Of a DNA stretch of 64,000 bases, positions 39,001 through 51,000 are shown piece after piece (position 1 is the stretch's first letter; each line of letters begins with the position of its first letter). The notes under the pieces were generated by a model. That model had not been told where the DNA came from. It was given only the letters and a program-made list of their open reading frames with translations, and did no database searches. The DNA is from Tetracentron sinense. Its lineage: Eukaryota; Streptophyta; Magnoliopsida; Trochodendrales; Trochodendraceae. Location of the stretch: assembly GCA_015143295.1 (NCBI GenBank), contig CM026568.1, positions 13,398,607 through 13,462,606 on the forward strand. The letters run 5' to 3'. Made by a program: the position numbers and the translations under genes.

Positions 39001-42000
39001 TTGTGAATAGGTTAAGTAATTTGGATCAAAAAAGTTGTTTAGAATAATTGAACCAGACCTATTCACACCCCTTTAGGTCTTGTGAACTCATATTAAGGGA
39101 ATTTCAATGAATAATCTCTCTTGGTTCACTTGTTTCTACTTTCTCCTAAAATATTTTCGACCTGGACTTCCTAAGTTGAAAATTTGGGTCCCTTAAGATG
39201 TATAATATGGCCCGCACATCTTTTTTCTCTTTTCAGTAGTTCTTGGTTATGTGTACTATATGGAATACAAAGATCTCATAATGAGTTGTTTCACTTTCAC
39301 ACTTAAAAAAATCTTGAATTGTTTTGTATGTGAGAAGTTAATATGAGAACTAATCCACTCAACAATCAACATAAGCTCTAACTGTTCACTTGTCTATATT
39401 TCTCTTTATGAAGATCTTAGTTGGTTTTACCCTTTGGGTAAGTTTGAAAAAAATCTATCACGGTTTGTCTAAACAAAATATTTGATTACATAAAAATAGT
39501 GACCACCCCTACATGAGAACATGTGTGTTAGGCTTGTCACTCATGTTTTGAAACTATTAGCAGACCAACCAGTCGGATTGTCGTCTGGCCTCTTTATGGG
39601 TTTTGGAACCCCCCAAAGCTGTTTAATACAGAAAACCATTCGAAAGAAAGAGAATTGTTTGATCTAGGCAATCAGACTATCAGACCGTTCGAAGGTTCGA
39701 CGAATCAAACTAGTTTGTGAAAAAAAAAACTATATAACTGCTAGTTGATTCGTGTGCGTTTTGGAAGTCTAAAATCCCTATAAAATAAGGAGAATAAAAG
39801 AATCCACTTAGGGCTCTTTCATAGAGAAAATTGACTTCAGAGTTATTTTGTTTTGCAGTTTGTTTGAAGAAAGAGATTAGGGTTGTCTAAAGTGAAAAAG
39901 GAAGGGAGGCCTTCCACCTCTGCCATCGCTGTTGCTTCCCTGTTGTCTGTTTCCTATTGCAATGGAGTTGGAAAAGACTTATTTGTTAAAAAGGAAAAGA
40001 AAATTTTTAAGGACCTTAAATCCCTAGAATAAAAGGAGAATAAAAGAATCTACTTAGGGCTCTTTCATAGAGAAAATTGACTTCAGTGTTATTTTGTTTG
40101 GCAGTTTGTTTGAAGAAAAAGATTAGGGTTGTCTAAAGTGTAAAAGGAAGGGAGGCCTCCCACCTCTGCTATCACTGTTGCCTCCCTGTTGTCTGTTTTC
40201 GATTGCAATGGAGTTGTAAAAAGACTTTATTTGTTGAAAAGGAAAAGAAAAATATTAAGGACCTTAACTTTAGGTATACATAATAACTTCAATACACTCA
40301 CATAAACAATACAGTTTGACCAGTCAACCCAAACGACCAGCAATCGGTACCTCTTATGGGTTAGTGGACGGTCCAGATTTTAAATTACTATTGATCTCTA
40401 TCGCATCATGACCCAAGGCAAATATCTTATCTTTTGTAGTTGCATTGATTTATGAAACATTTCTAAATATATGTAATTCTATTGGAGATCTCATTCGCAG
40501 AAACTTTGTATTTTCAGGTTATTGTCTCCAGGATGAGATACATATCTTCACAAACAGAGCGTGCGGTACGGTTTGTAGGCCTGTCAACAGCGTTAGCAAA
40601 TGCACGGTATGTTGCATATATCACAAACTGCTAGACAAATGGTACGTTTATGAATAATGACACTTCAGGACCTCCTCCCTTCTACCACTGGATTCCACAG
40701 CCATGCCATCTATTGTCCCTTTGCACCACTGAGGCACTGATTCTGGACTCTTTAGTCTTTTGTGTGTATGAATGCTAGATTTTTCTTTTGGTTGGTGTTG
40801 TAATGGGCCATCTAAATAAGCCCGTCACCTCCTTAGTGTCTAGTTACTTTATTGTTAGCTATTGTCTTTTATGTGCTTAAGGGCATTAATGTCCTTTCAT
40901 CTTATTAGTGATATAAAAGGAGATCTAAAGGGTTAGGAGATATTCCAAACCCTATTCCAGTCTCATTCTTACTCTTCACTTCTATTCTTCTCTTCTACAA
41001 AACCTAGGTATCAAACCCAAGTTTTCTACTATTAGTAAGCTGGAACAGATGGGCAGAGCTGCGAGTCCGCCCGGCCCACTCTAGGCCTGCCCGGCCCGAT
41101 TATTAATTGGGTTGGGCTTGGAGTCTAAAGCCTGTGGCCCATTTCGGTAGGCTTCTAACCAGGTTTAGCTGCACTAACCCGGCCCGATTAGGCCCATTTA
41201 GTTTGTAGGCAACAAATTACACATGATTTTCTAGATGGGTCGGCCCGGCCCGGCCCGACCCAATTCGACCCGAAATAAGTAGGCCGGCATTGACACCCCT
41301 ACCAGTCACCTAGCCGATTCGACGGCTAGTTCAATTATGAAAACGTTTTATATACTAGTAAATGGAAGTTTTGAAATTAAGTTAAATTGTAATCAACTTT
41401 TTAAGTCCCCTATATTAATATAAATAAAGTTAAAATTAGTAAACGACAGTTTTGAAATTCAGCAAAAATTCAATCAACGGTTTCAGCCATTCTTAGATAT
41501 ATTAATAAAGGGCAGTTTTGAAATTAAGCTAAACTTCAATTAACCCTTTTCAAGTAAAACATTCTCTTTATATATTGACAAAGGGGCAATTTTGGAATTA
41601 AGCTAAAATTCAATTATTCTTTTTAAAAATTATTCTTTATATATGAATAAGGGTAGTTTTGGTATTAAACAAAAATTCAATCAGTGTTTTGAATCTGCCC
41701 ATTCTCTTAATATTAGTGAAGATAAAGATAGCCCTTTTAAGTATCATTTTCTTTATATATCAGTAAAGGGGCAGTTTTGGGATTAAGTAAAAATTCAATT
41801 AACCCTTTTAAGTAACATTCTCTTTTTATATTGGTAAATGGGAATTTTTTGTATTAAGCTAAAATTTAATCAACCTTTTTAAACCTGAGCATTCTTTTTA
41901 TATTACTAAAGAAATAATTAGTGAAGAAGATAATAAGAATCAAAACTTAATGAGAATTAATTCTTACGAAAGAAAGAATCACCAGCAATTCCTATCGACA

Positions 42001-45000
42001 GCCGGTCCAAATTTGAAATAATTGCTTTATATATTAGTAAATGGCAGTTTTAGAATTAACTTAAATTTCAAAGCTAAAATTAGTAAAGTGCAATTTTGGA
42101 ATTAATTTTAAATTCATTCGACGTTTTGAACCCGGTCATTGTCTTTTTATTAGTATAAAAAAGAGAGTAAATGATTGTTTTGGAATTAAGTTCAAATTCA
42201 ATCAACCTTTTCAAATATTGTTCTCTTTATGTATTTAGTAAATGGAAGTTTTGGAATTACTCTAAAATTCAATCAAAGGGGTAGTTTTGGAATTAACTTA
42301 AAGTATCATTCTCCTTATATATTTAGTAAATGGTACTTTTGGAATTAACATGAAATTTAATCAACATTTCGAACACCGACCATTCTATTTCTATTAATAA
42401 AGATAATTATATAACAAAGAACTCTAACTAATATAATAGTAGCGGAACACACTTGCGATGCACATGAGTGTTCAGTCCTAATGAGTGCAAACAATTAGAC
42501 CAAATGACAGGCTTGAAACATGTGCGATGCACGTGAGAGGGGAGAGGGAGAGAGATTGGAAAGAGGGACCCTAGTGAGGGTCATTTAATTTGGAAAAAAA
42601 ATTAATGAATATTTTGGGTATAGAAACTTGAGGGACATTTTGGGTAAAAAAAATTGTGAGGAACACGTGGAGTATATAAACATTACGTAGGGACATTTTG
42701 AGAACCAAAAAGCTTTAGGGGCATTTTGGTTATAGAAAAAATTTGGGGAATTAGGGTATATAAACTTGAGGGACACTTTAGAAATAAAGAAAATAAAATA
42801 TGGGCAAACTTGAGGAGCATTTTGGATAGAAAAATTTGTGAGATGCATTTTGGGTATAGAAATTTGACTTAGGTGTATTTTGGGAACTGAAAAATATTCG
42901 GGACATTCTGACTATAAAAAAATTTGAGGGCATTTTGGGTATAGAAACCTGACTTAAGGGCATTTTGAGAATTAAAGACTGTAGGGACATTATGGCCAAG
43001 AAAATAAAAAATATATATTTTGAAAAGTAAAAGGACATGATCCAACTGTACCAGTCGAATCGGAAACCGGTCACCCTACCAGTTCGAGTTTGACGATCGG
43101 TTCAGCTATAAAAACATTGCTTTATATATTAATAAAGGGCATTTTTAGAATTAAATTAAATTTCAATCATCATTTTAAGTCCACTATATTTTTTGGTGAA
43201 AAAGTCTCCTATATAATTAAAAGCTAAAATTAGTGAAGGGTAATTTTTGAATTAAACTAAAATTCAATAAACCTGTTAAACATAATTGTTAAAGGCGTCG
43301 CCTAGGTGATCAGGCGCTCTGTTGGGCTCAGGTGATTGGCCACCTAGGCGATCATTATTAAAAATCTGATTTATGTAATATTATTATTATTTAAGGTTAT
43401 AAAAAATTATTTTATTTGAATATAGTAATTTAGTCAACAAAAAAGCACATCATTTTATATTCTTTTTGTGTTTCTTACCATATAATATGTTAAGGTTTAT
43501 ATATCCAACAAAAAAATGTTTACAGATAGAAGAAAATGAAAAAATAGACCATACAGTAGTAAGAATGTTTCCCTCGTGTTAATCTGTCATCTCTTTTTCT
43601 TAGTGCGTGGACCAACCAATTGATCTCTCTCTCCCCCTCTGGCCTCTGTTTGTGGGTGAATGATATAGCCCCCATATGGTTTTTGCATGGTTGTTAAAGG
43701 CATCGCCTAGACAACCAAGCATACAACTAGGCTCATGCGGTCATGCAGCCTAATAATAGAAAAAGACCTTTAAATACCCCAAATTTCCTCTATGACCCTT
43801 AAAGCTCCATAAACTCATTTTAAATGAGTATTTTATAATTTAAATAAGTGTAGGCTCCAAGGATGGTTTTATCAAAGTGCATCTTGACAATTGAGATTTT
43901 GAAATTTATATGAATTATAGACTCTTATTCAAGGAAATGCTGCATACATAGATCTCATATTAGGAAAACTTTCTATTGCAAAGGAGTTCATCAGGTGACG
44001 CCTCGGGCGCCTCAGGCTATTACGTCAAGCTTCCATGGGGTCTATGGACTTAACTAAATTCAATCAACGTTTTGAGCCTTTTATGAATAAGGGCAGTTTT
44101 GGAATTAACAAAAATTCAACCTACGTTTTTAACTCTTCCACTCTCATTATATTAATAATAGTTACATTGCGTGTGCAATGCACATGAATGTTTAGTCTTA
44201 AAGAGTGCAAAAAATAAGACCAAATGACAGGCTTAAAACACGTGTGATGCACGTGAAAGGGAGAGGGTCATTGTGGGATAAAAATTTCAGAATATTTTAG
44301 ACATAGAAACTTGAGGGACATTATGGTAAAAAAATGTGAGGGACACGTTGGGTATTAAAACATGGGCAAGCTTAGGAGCATTTTGGGTTAAAAAATTTGT
44401 GAGATGCATTTTGGCTATAGAAATTTTGACTTAGGGATATTTTGGGAACTACAAAATATTTGGGACATTCTTACTTTAAGAAAAGATTTGAGGTAGTTTG
44501 GGTATGGAAACTTGACATAAGGGCGTTTTGAGAATAAAAAACTTTAAGGACATTATGGCCAAGAAAATAAAAATATATATATTTTTAATAATAAAAAGAC
44601 ATGATCTAATCGTACCGGTCGAATTAGGAACCAGTCACTCGACCAGTTCAATGACCAGTTCATTTATAAAAACGTTGTCTTTTATATATTAATAAAGACC
44701 AGTTTTAGAATTAAATTAAATTTCAATCAATTTTTTACGTCTACTATATTTTTTGGTGAAAAAATCCCCTATATAATTAAAAGCTAAAATTAATAAATAA
44801 CAATTTTGGAAGTAAGCCAAAATTGAATTAACTTTTTTAAGTGTCATTCTCTTTATATATTAACACAGTGGTAGTTTTAGAATTAAGCTAAAATTAAATC
44901 AATCTTTTAAATTAGTGCTGTCTTTATATATGAGTAAATGGTAGTTTTGGAATTAAATAAAATTCAATCAACGTTTTGAACCCATGTGTTAAGAGCAGAT

Positions 45001-48000
45001 TTGGAATTAGCTAAAAATCAATCACCGTTTGAACTTTGAACCTATATGAGTAAAGGGCAATTTTGAAATTAATTAAAATTCATTCAACATGTGTAAATGG
45101 CAGTGTTGGAATTAGCTAAAATTCACTCAACATTTGAACCTTTGTGAGTGAAGAGCGATTTTGGAATTAACTAAAATTCATTCAACATTTTAAATCTATA
45201 GGAGCAAAGGGCAGTTTTGGAATTAGTTAAAATTGAAGGGCAGTTTTGTAATGATCTAAATTCAAGTAAAGAGCAGTTTTGAAATTAGTTAAAATTCAAG
45301 GGCAATTTTAGAATTAACAAAATTCCATCATCCTTTTGGGCCTTATATGAATAAGGACAGTTTTAGAATTAACTAAAATTCAACCTACGTTTTTAACTCC
45401 CCCATTCTCATTATATATAAGAAGATAAGATATTCTAATACACCATAGTTTTTTAAAATATATGAATAGCTTGAAATTCATCTTATTTCCAAATGAGAGG
45501 CCTCCCAAATAATAGACTTGAACCTTCTCTTCTTGAAAAGCAATTAGAAAATTTTAAGCATAAATTAAAATAAGTTTACAATGGCATATATCTTGTAATA
45601 GCAAATACATACTTATCAAAGAGAGTCGACTGACTTTCTAGAGGAACAAATTGGAAGTTTATTCAACTCCTAAAATTGGAAGTTTACTACTTAGTATGAA
45701 GCTACATAACACAAAATTGGAAGCTTATTCAACTCCCACTCCTTGACTTACTCCGGTGTCCATGAGGGAATATTCTGAGTGGGTTGGTGCGGACACCTGA
45801 AAGAATCAGTCCTTGTCTTGAAGGGTTTGGGATACCCTTCATTGCCAAAAAAAAAAGTTTATCCAAGGAGAGAATCTGGCCTTGCAACATAGGCTAGTAA
45901 TTGTAATGTTTGCATTAAAGAATCAGAAGAGAAATGAATGATAAATAAAAAGGCCCAAGAATAAGGTGCTGGAACGTAAAAGGCAAAAAGCGGTTGAGTT
46001 TAAAGGGAAATTGAGAAAAGAAGGAAGATGGAATTTAGAAGCAAAAATTCTAGAGATGTGGGATATAACCAACTATTATAAAACATGGGGAAAAGGTTTT
46101 GTGGGAATTTAAAGGAATTAATCACATGGCGACACTTGGTGGGATGAGGTTCAAAAAGGCATTAGAGAAAAGAAGCCTTGTTATTACTTGGCAAGGAACT
46201 ACAAACAAGGAAAATATAGAAGATAATACAAAAAATATTAGATTAAAAAGTGAAGAAAGTACTAAACATAAGGAATATAATGACATATACAATAATTTTA
46301 GTGTAAGAGAGAACAATGTCTGTAAAGTGTAAACTTGCGAGTACAAGAGACAAAAGAAACTTGGTGGGAGGGGGTTCATAAAGTCGTTAGAGAAAAGACC
46401 CTATTATAATATTTGGTAAGGAACTACAAACGACGAAAACATAGAAAATATATAAAACTGCTATTCTGCTAAAAAGGAACATAAGAATTCCCATCGAGTT
46501 TACAAAGAGAGTGGTCAGCCTGACTTTGTTTATACCCATTCTTCATCGTAGCTCCCCTGAATCTTTCAAACCAAGATCTTGGAGACTATTTCAAAGCATA
46601 GAGCCTTTTTTTTTTAACTTGTACACTTTGTTCCCTGCACATGGGATTGTAAAGCTAGGAGGAAACTTCATATTAACTTCTTCTAAGTCCCCATGCAAGA
46701 AAAAATTCTTTTACATCAAGTTGGAAGAGAGGCCAATCCATATTTGCAGTTTGAGTTCAACTTGTCAATAGGTGCAAATGTCTCCTAGTAATCAATCCTG
46801 TAAGTTTGTTAATGCAACCATCCACTTTATACTTCACTATAAATGGCCACTTGCACCCCAAAAGGGTTTTTCATTTGGGTAACTCTACTAAGCTCCATGT
46901 TCCATTTTTTCAAGAGCATTAACCTCCTCACACATGTTGCTTTCCAGTTGGGGTTGGAGAGAGCCTCTTTGACACTTTGTGGCAAAGGAACAAATGAAAT
47001 AGAAGTAGCAAAGACATGGCAGGATGGAGACAAGAAATCAAAGGAAATATAATTAGAGATAAGGTGTTGAGTACATTTACGAACACCATTACGGACGATT
47101 GGCTGATTTAAATCAGCAACAGTTGACTCATCAGTAGGAAAAACAGAAGTAGGCAAAGTGCTACCTAGATCAGAGGGGACAACTTGACATGGTATATGAG
47201 CATCACTTTCCTTCATCTCCGAGAGTAAACCTTTAACTCCTTTTCCATTGCCGTTGAACTGCCACCACCACCACTTCATGCTAGGGTTTCCCCTTGAATA
47301 TCAAACACATAGGGAGGAACAGAACACATAGGAAGAGGAAAAACAGATGAAGAAGAAGATTTCTCTTCAACAACACATTGATGCTCCCCCTGAAGAAGAG
47401 TCTTCCCAAAAGAGAAGAAAGTGACGGATTCTACAAAAGTGACTTCCGTAGAAACAAAATGCTTACAAGGAGGATGATAGCATTTATAACCTTTTTACTG
47501 GGGAGAGTACCATACACTTCATTGGCCTTCGGATTAAGCTTATTCCAATTTTTTTTAGACATGAACATAACAAATATAGCCAAATACATGGAGGGAAACA
47601 TGAAACAAAAGCAAAGTATGAGACAAAAGTTCAATGGGAGTTCAAAAATCTAGAATCCGAGAGGGAATACGGTTCATAAGGAAGGCAACATTAAGAACAA
47701 AATCTGCTCAGAACACCTTAGGAACATTCATACCAAAGAGAAGGACACGAGTGATCTCAAGGAGCCAAGGATTTACCTATTCTTTCTCTCCATTTTGGTG
47801 TAGAATGTCAACCTAGGTAGTCTGATGGACTATCCCATGTTCTGCAAAGAAGAATGGTAACTCCCCTGAGAGATACTCACCACCAGTATTAGAATCCAAG
47901 CTCTTAATTTTGGACTCTGAGTACTAACCATTTGATAAAAGATTTTTGACATAGAGCAAACATCAATGAGATGAATGAGTGAAAAGACTAAGGAAGATAA

Positions 48001-51000
48001 AATCATAAACGAACGCACTTGAGACTTGAGAGAACCTTGGAGGAGCTCATACAGTGATATAGTAATGGATTGCTGATTTAGAATTTTTGGACACGTTCAA
48101 TGAAGGTCAATTGTGGCTCTAGTGAGGAATAAATTTGTGCAAGTTGAAGGCTCAGAAAGTGCAAGGGGAAGACCGAAAAGGACGTGGATGGAAGTAGTGA
48201 AAAAAGATTTGATAACTGATGCTTTAAACGAATGTGTCATTTGATAGCCTTCAATTGTGGAACAGGTTTTGTGTTGCTGACCCCAAATAGTTGGGTCAAG
48301 GCACGTTTGAAAAAGAAAATGAAGATAGGTGAAGAAAAATCAAAGAAATAAATTTCTATATTTAAAAAACAAATGGATTAAAAAGTAAAGAATCAATTTC
48401 TGAATATTGAACGACCTTCCCTTCCATCATCACCAAAAAGGATAAGTAGAAAGAACAGAAAAAGAGGCAAATTTTGAAGTTTACTCGTTCGATACTCCAC
48501 ACGGTGATTCTAATACATTCTTTCAATGGCTAGATGATTTTTGGACTCATTTTTTCCTTCAGTTTAGCTGAATAAAATTGATTCATGTCAATTTCCTATC
48601 TTTTGAACACTGATAAATAATACCAATATACGCATACTTCATATTGTAAGAGATCAATAATTAATAACTCTTACAAGCCTTTACTTAGAGGGATTGGCCT
48701 GGATGGATTCCAGGTCTAAGACTTTCACTTTATCAAGAAAAAAACTTCCCTTTCTTGGTCATAGATTTATTAAATTAATTTGCAGTATGATCCTTTGAAG
48801 ACCCTTGAGGATGAAGCAGTTATTTTTTCATCTTCTCCATGTAATTTGACATAAGCATGACTATACGCAATTTTGTAATTGACCAGTATTTTCACCAGAA
48901 TGAGGGTTATAAGTCATAAGGAAGCACCTATGTCTCAGTGAGAACCGCTGAAAAAATAGTCTTTAATAACCTGCCACACCTATTCTTCTTATGCATTGGA
49001 TCTTTAGTGACTAACTTGGATGGGTCATCCTGTCCCTGGTTTAGCATGCTTCAGCATGATCCAGTTATACTACTGTCAATATGCTGAATAATCTTTGTTC
49101 AGAATTGTTATTCTGTGCCAAATCTTTTTCAGTACAAGCCCTAGTACGAGTATCACGTTTTCCAAAGTATCTATATTTTGGACAATGGGTGCACAGGATA
49201 TGTTTTCTTTTTTCATATATTTGTTGACATCTTTTTTATAATCATCTGTTTATTTCAGTGATTTGGCCGACTGGTTGGGTGTTGGGGACATTGGACTATT
49301 CAATTTCAAGCCAAGCGTGAGGCCTGTACCTCTTGAGGTTCACATCCAGGCAAGTGAATGCCACATGACTCTCACCACCACAATTGAGGACTCTGTCACC
49401 ATATTTTCTGATGTATCTAAGAATTGTGCCCTTTGTGAAAATTCTCAACTATGACAAAATTTAGCGACAATTTTATTGTCCTGGGTTAGATTCGATCTGT
49501 AAAGAAATTGAATTTCCTCTAAGAATTCTCAAGAGAAAAATAGTGAGAACTACATGAGATTTTGATGTTTCTAATAGATGAACAAAACAGCAATTATTTT
49601 CTTTGGAAATTTTATGTGTATATATATATGTGTGTGTGTGTGTGTCTATTTTATTTATTTTTAAAATTGTATATTCTGATTCTCTAATAAAACTTCAGGG
49701 GGAAAGCAAGTTTAGGTTCTCCCAACAATTTTCTATGCAGAAATATCCATTAACAAGTCTTGAAACTGTATTAAAGGATGATCCTGTCTATGAGATGAAA
49801 AATTAAGTTCTTATAGTGTATCTCTATGGATGCACTCAATGGTTGACCTTTATTTTCTTTTCTTGCTCCTGTGACCTAGAATTAGCATGATTGAGCAAAT
49901 GACAGCATTTATATTAATTTAGCTGCAATTTATCTTTAATACTATAAGCTTCTATAAAGTATAGGAACTGTTGATTAAATAAAAAGGCGGACAGGTTTTT
50001 TTATGTCTTTTTGTTTCATGAACAGTGATCAAGATATACTACAAAAGGAGGTTTTAGGAAGAAGCACATCTTCAATTCTTCATTAGCTCAGAAATAACTA
50101 ATGGCCCATTTAATTGGAACTGCAGAATAAGAATTTCAGTTCCTGTCATTGGAAACTTCCAATTCCTATTAGGTTCACGAGGGAATTAAAATATTATCAA
50201 TTCCTACATTTTGTGGGAATTGGAATATCTACCTTGGATTCATGTGAACATGAGAATTGACAGAGATCTTTAGAACTCTCTCTTCCTCTAGACACTTGAT
50301 TATTTTCATATTTGTTCTCTCTCTGTCTAGACCTAAGTAACTAGAGCTTAGAGCGGGAGTGAGAGCAGGAGCGCGAGAGCATCAAATTTCAATTTAGGAT
50401 AGGGTCGAGAGCGCCTCCGGAGCATTGACATATATATAAATAATATTTTTTAGAAATTAAGGTTATATTATTAAATACTAAGAATTAATAAATTTTAATC
50501 ATAATTAAAAGTAGATAAAAAGGACACAAAGGTTGGGCGCGATTGTGATTGGGTGCGATTGAACTTAGGTGAGTTCAATCACAATTGGTGTGTGGTGAGA
50601 ACCTAAGATCTCATTTATCCACTTAAAAAATAAGAAAACAAAGAAAAAGTAGTTGAAAAGACAAAAGCTTATGACACAAGTACTGACACAAACTACAAAC
50701 AATTAATAAAAAGCAAAGCAAAATGATGAATGTGCCTTTTCACCAAATAGTTAAACAAATTTTAAGGGGAAAAAAATTACAGAAACTGTCTTTTGACTTC
50801 CTTGGACGATTTAAAGTTTCAAAACCGGCGGTTTGTAAATTGTGAAACCGCGCTCTTCACATTGATCCACTCTCAAACCGTGAAAGCGAGGTTTGAGAGT
50901 GGGAGCGGAAAGGGAAAGTGATGGTTTGGGTTACTAAGGTCTAGACACTTGATTATTTTTGTATTTTATTTTTTATAATATTTTAAAAATATTTTCTATT

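Larger units (their letters stand above)
40607..49258 (+). other. Large intron M-N, 8,652 bases
   Basis: GT..AG ends, phase 2. It contains a GGCCC-word element, a higher-order tandem array with a DNA element inserted in it, a Copia fragment and an RTE fragment, listed separately. Confidence 0.93.

Noticed and set aside
42585-43074. Overlapping minus-strand open frames with repeated FF and SQNAP-like peptides
   Set aside because: They are translations of minisatellite B and show the period of the DNA repeat, not a protein repeat family.
41302-45420. Regular short repeats that might suggest a CRISPR-like array
   Set aside because: Units are degenerate, without constant repeat and unique spacer pattern, and the DNA is plant nuclear with spliced exons.
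46099-46379. Open frames on both strands around the imperfect direct repeat
   Set aside because: Lys/Glu/Asn-rich translation of AT-rich DNA, no match to a known protein; treated as chance.
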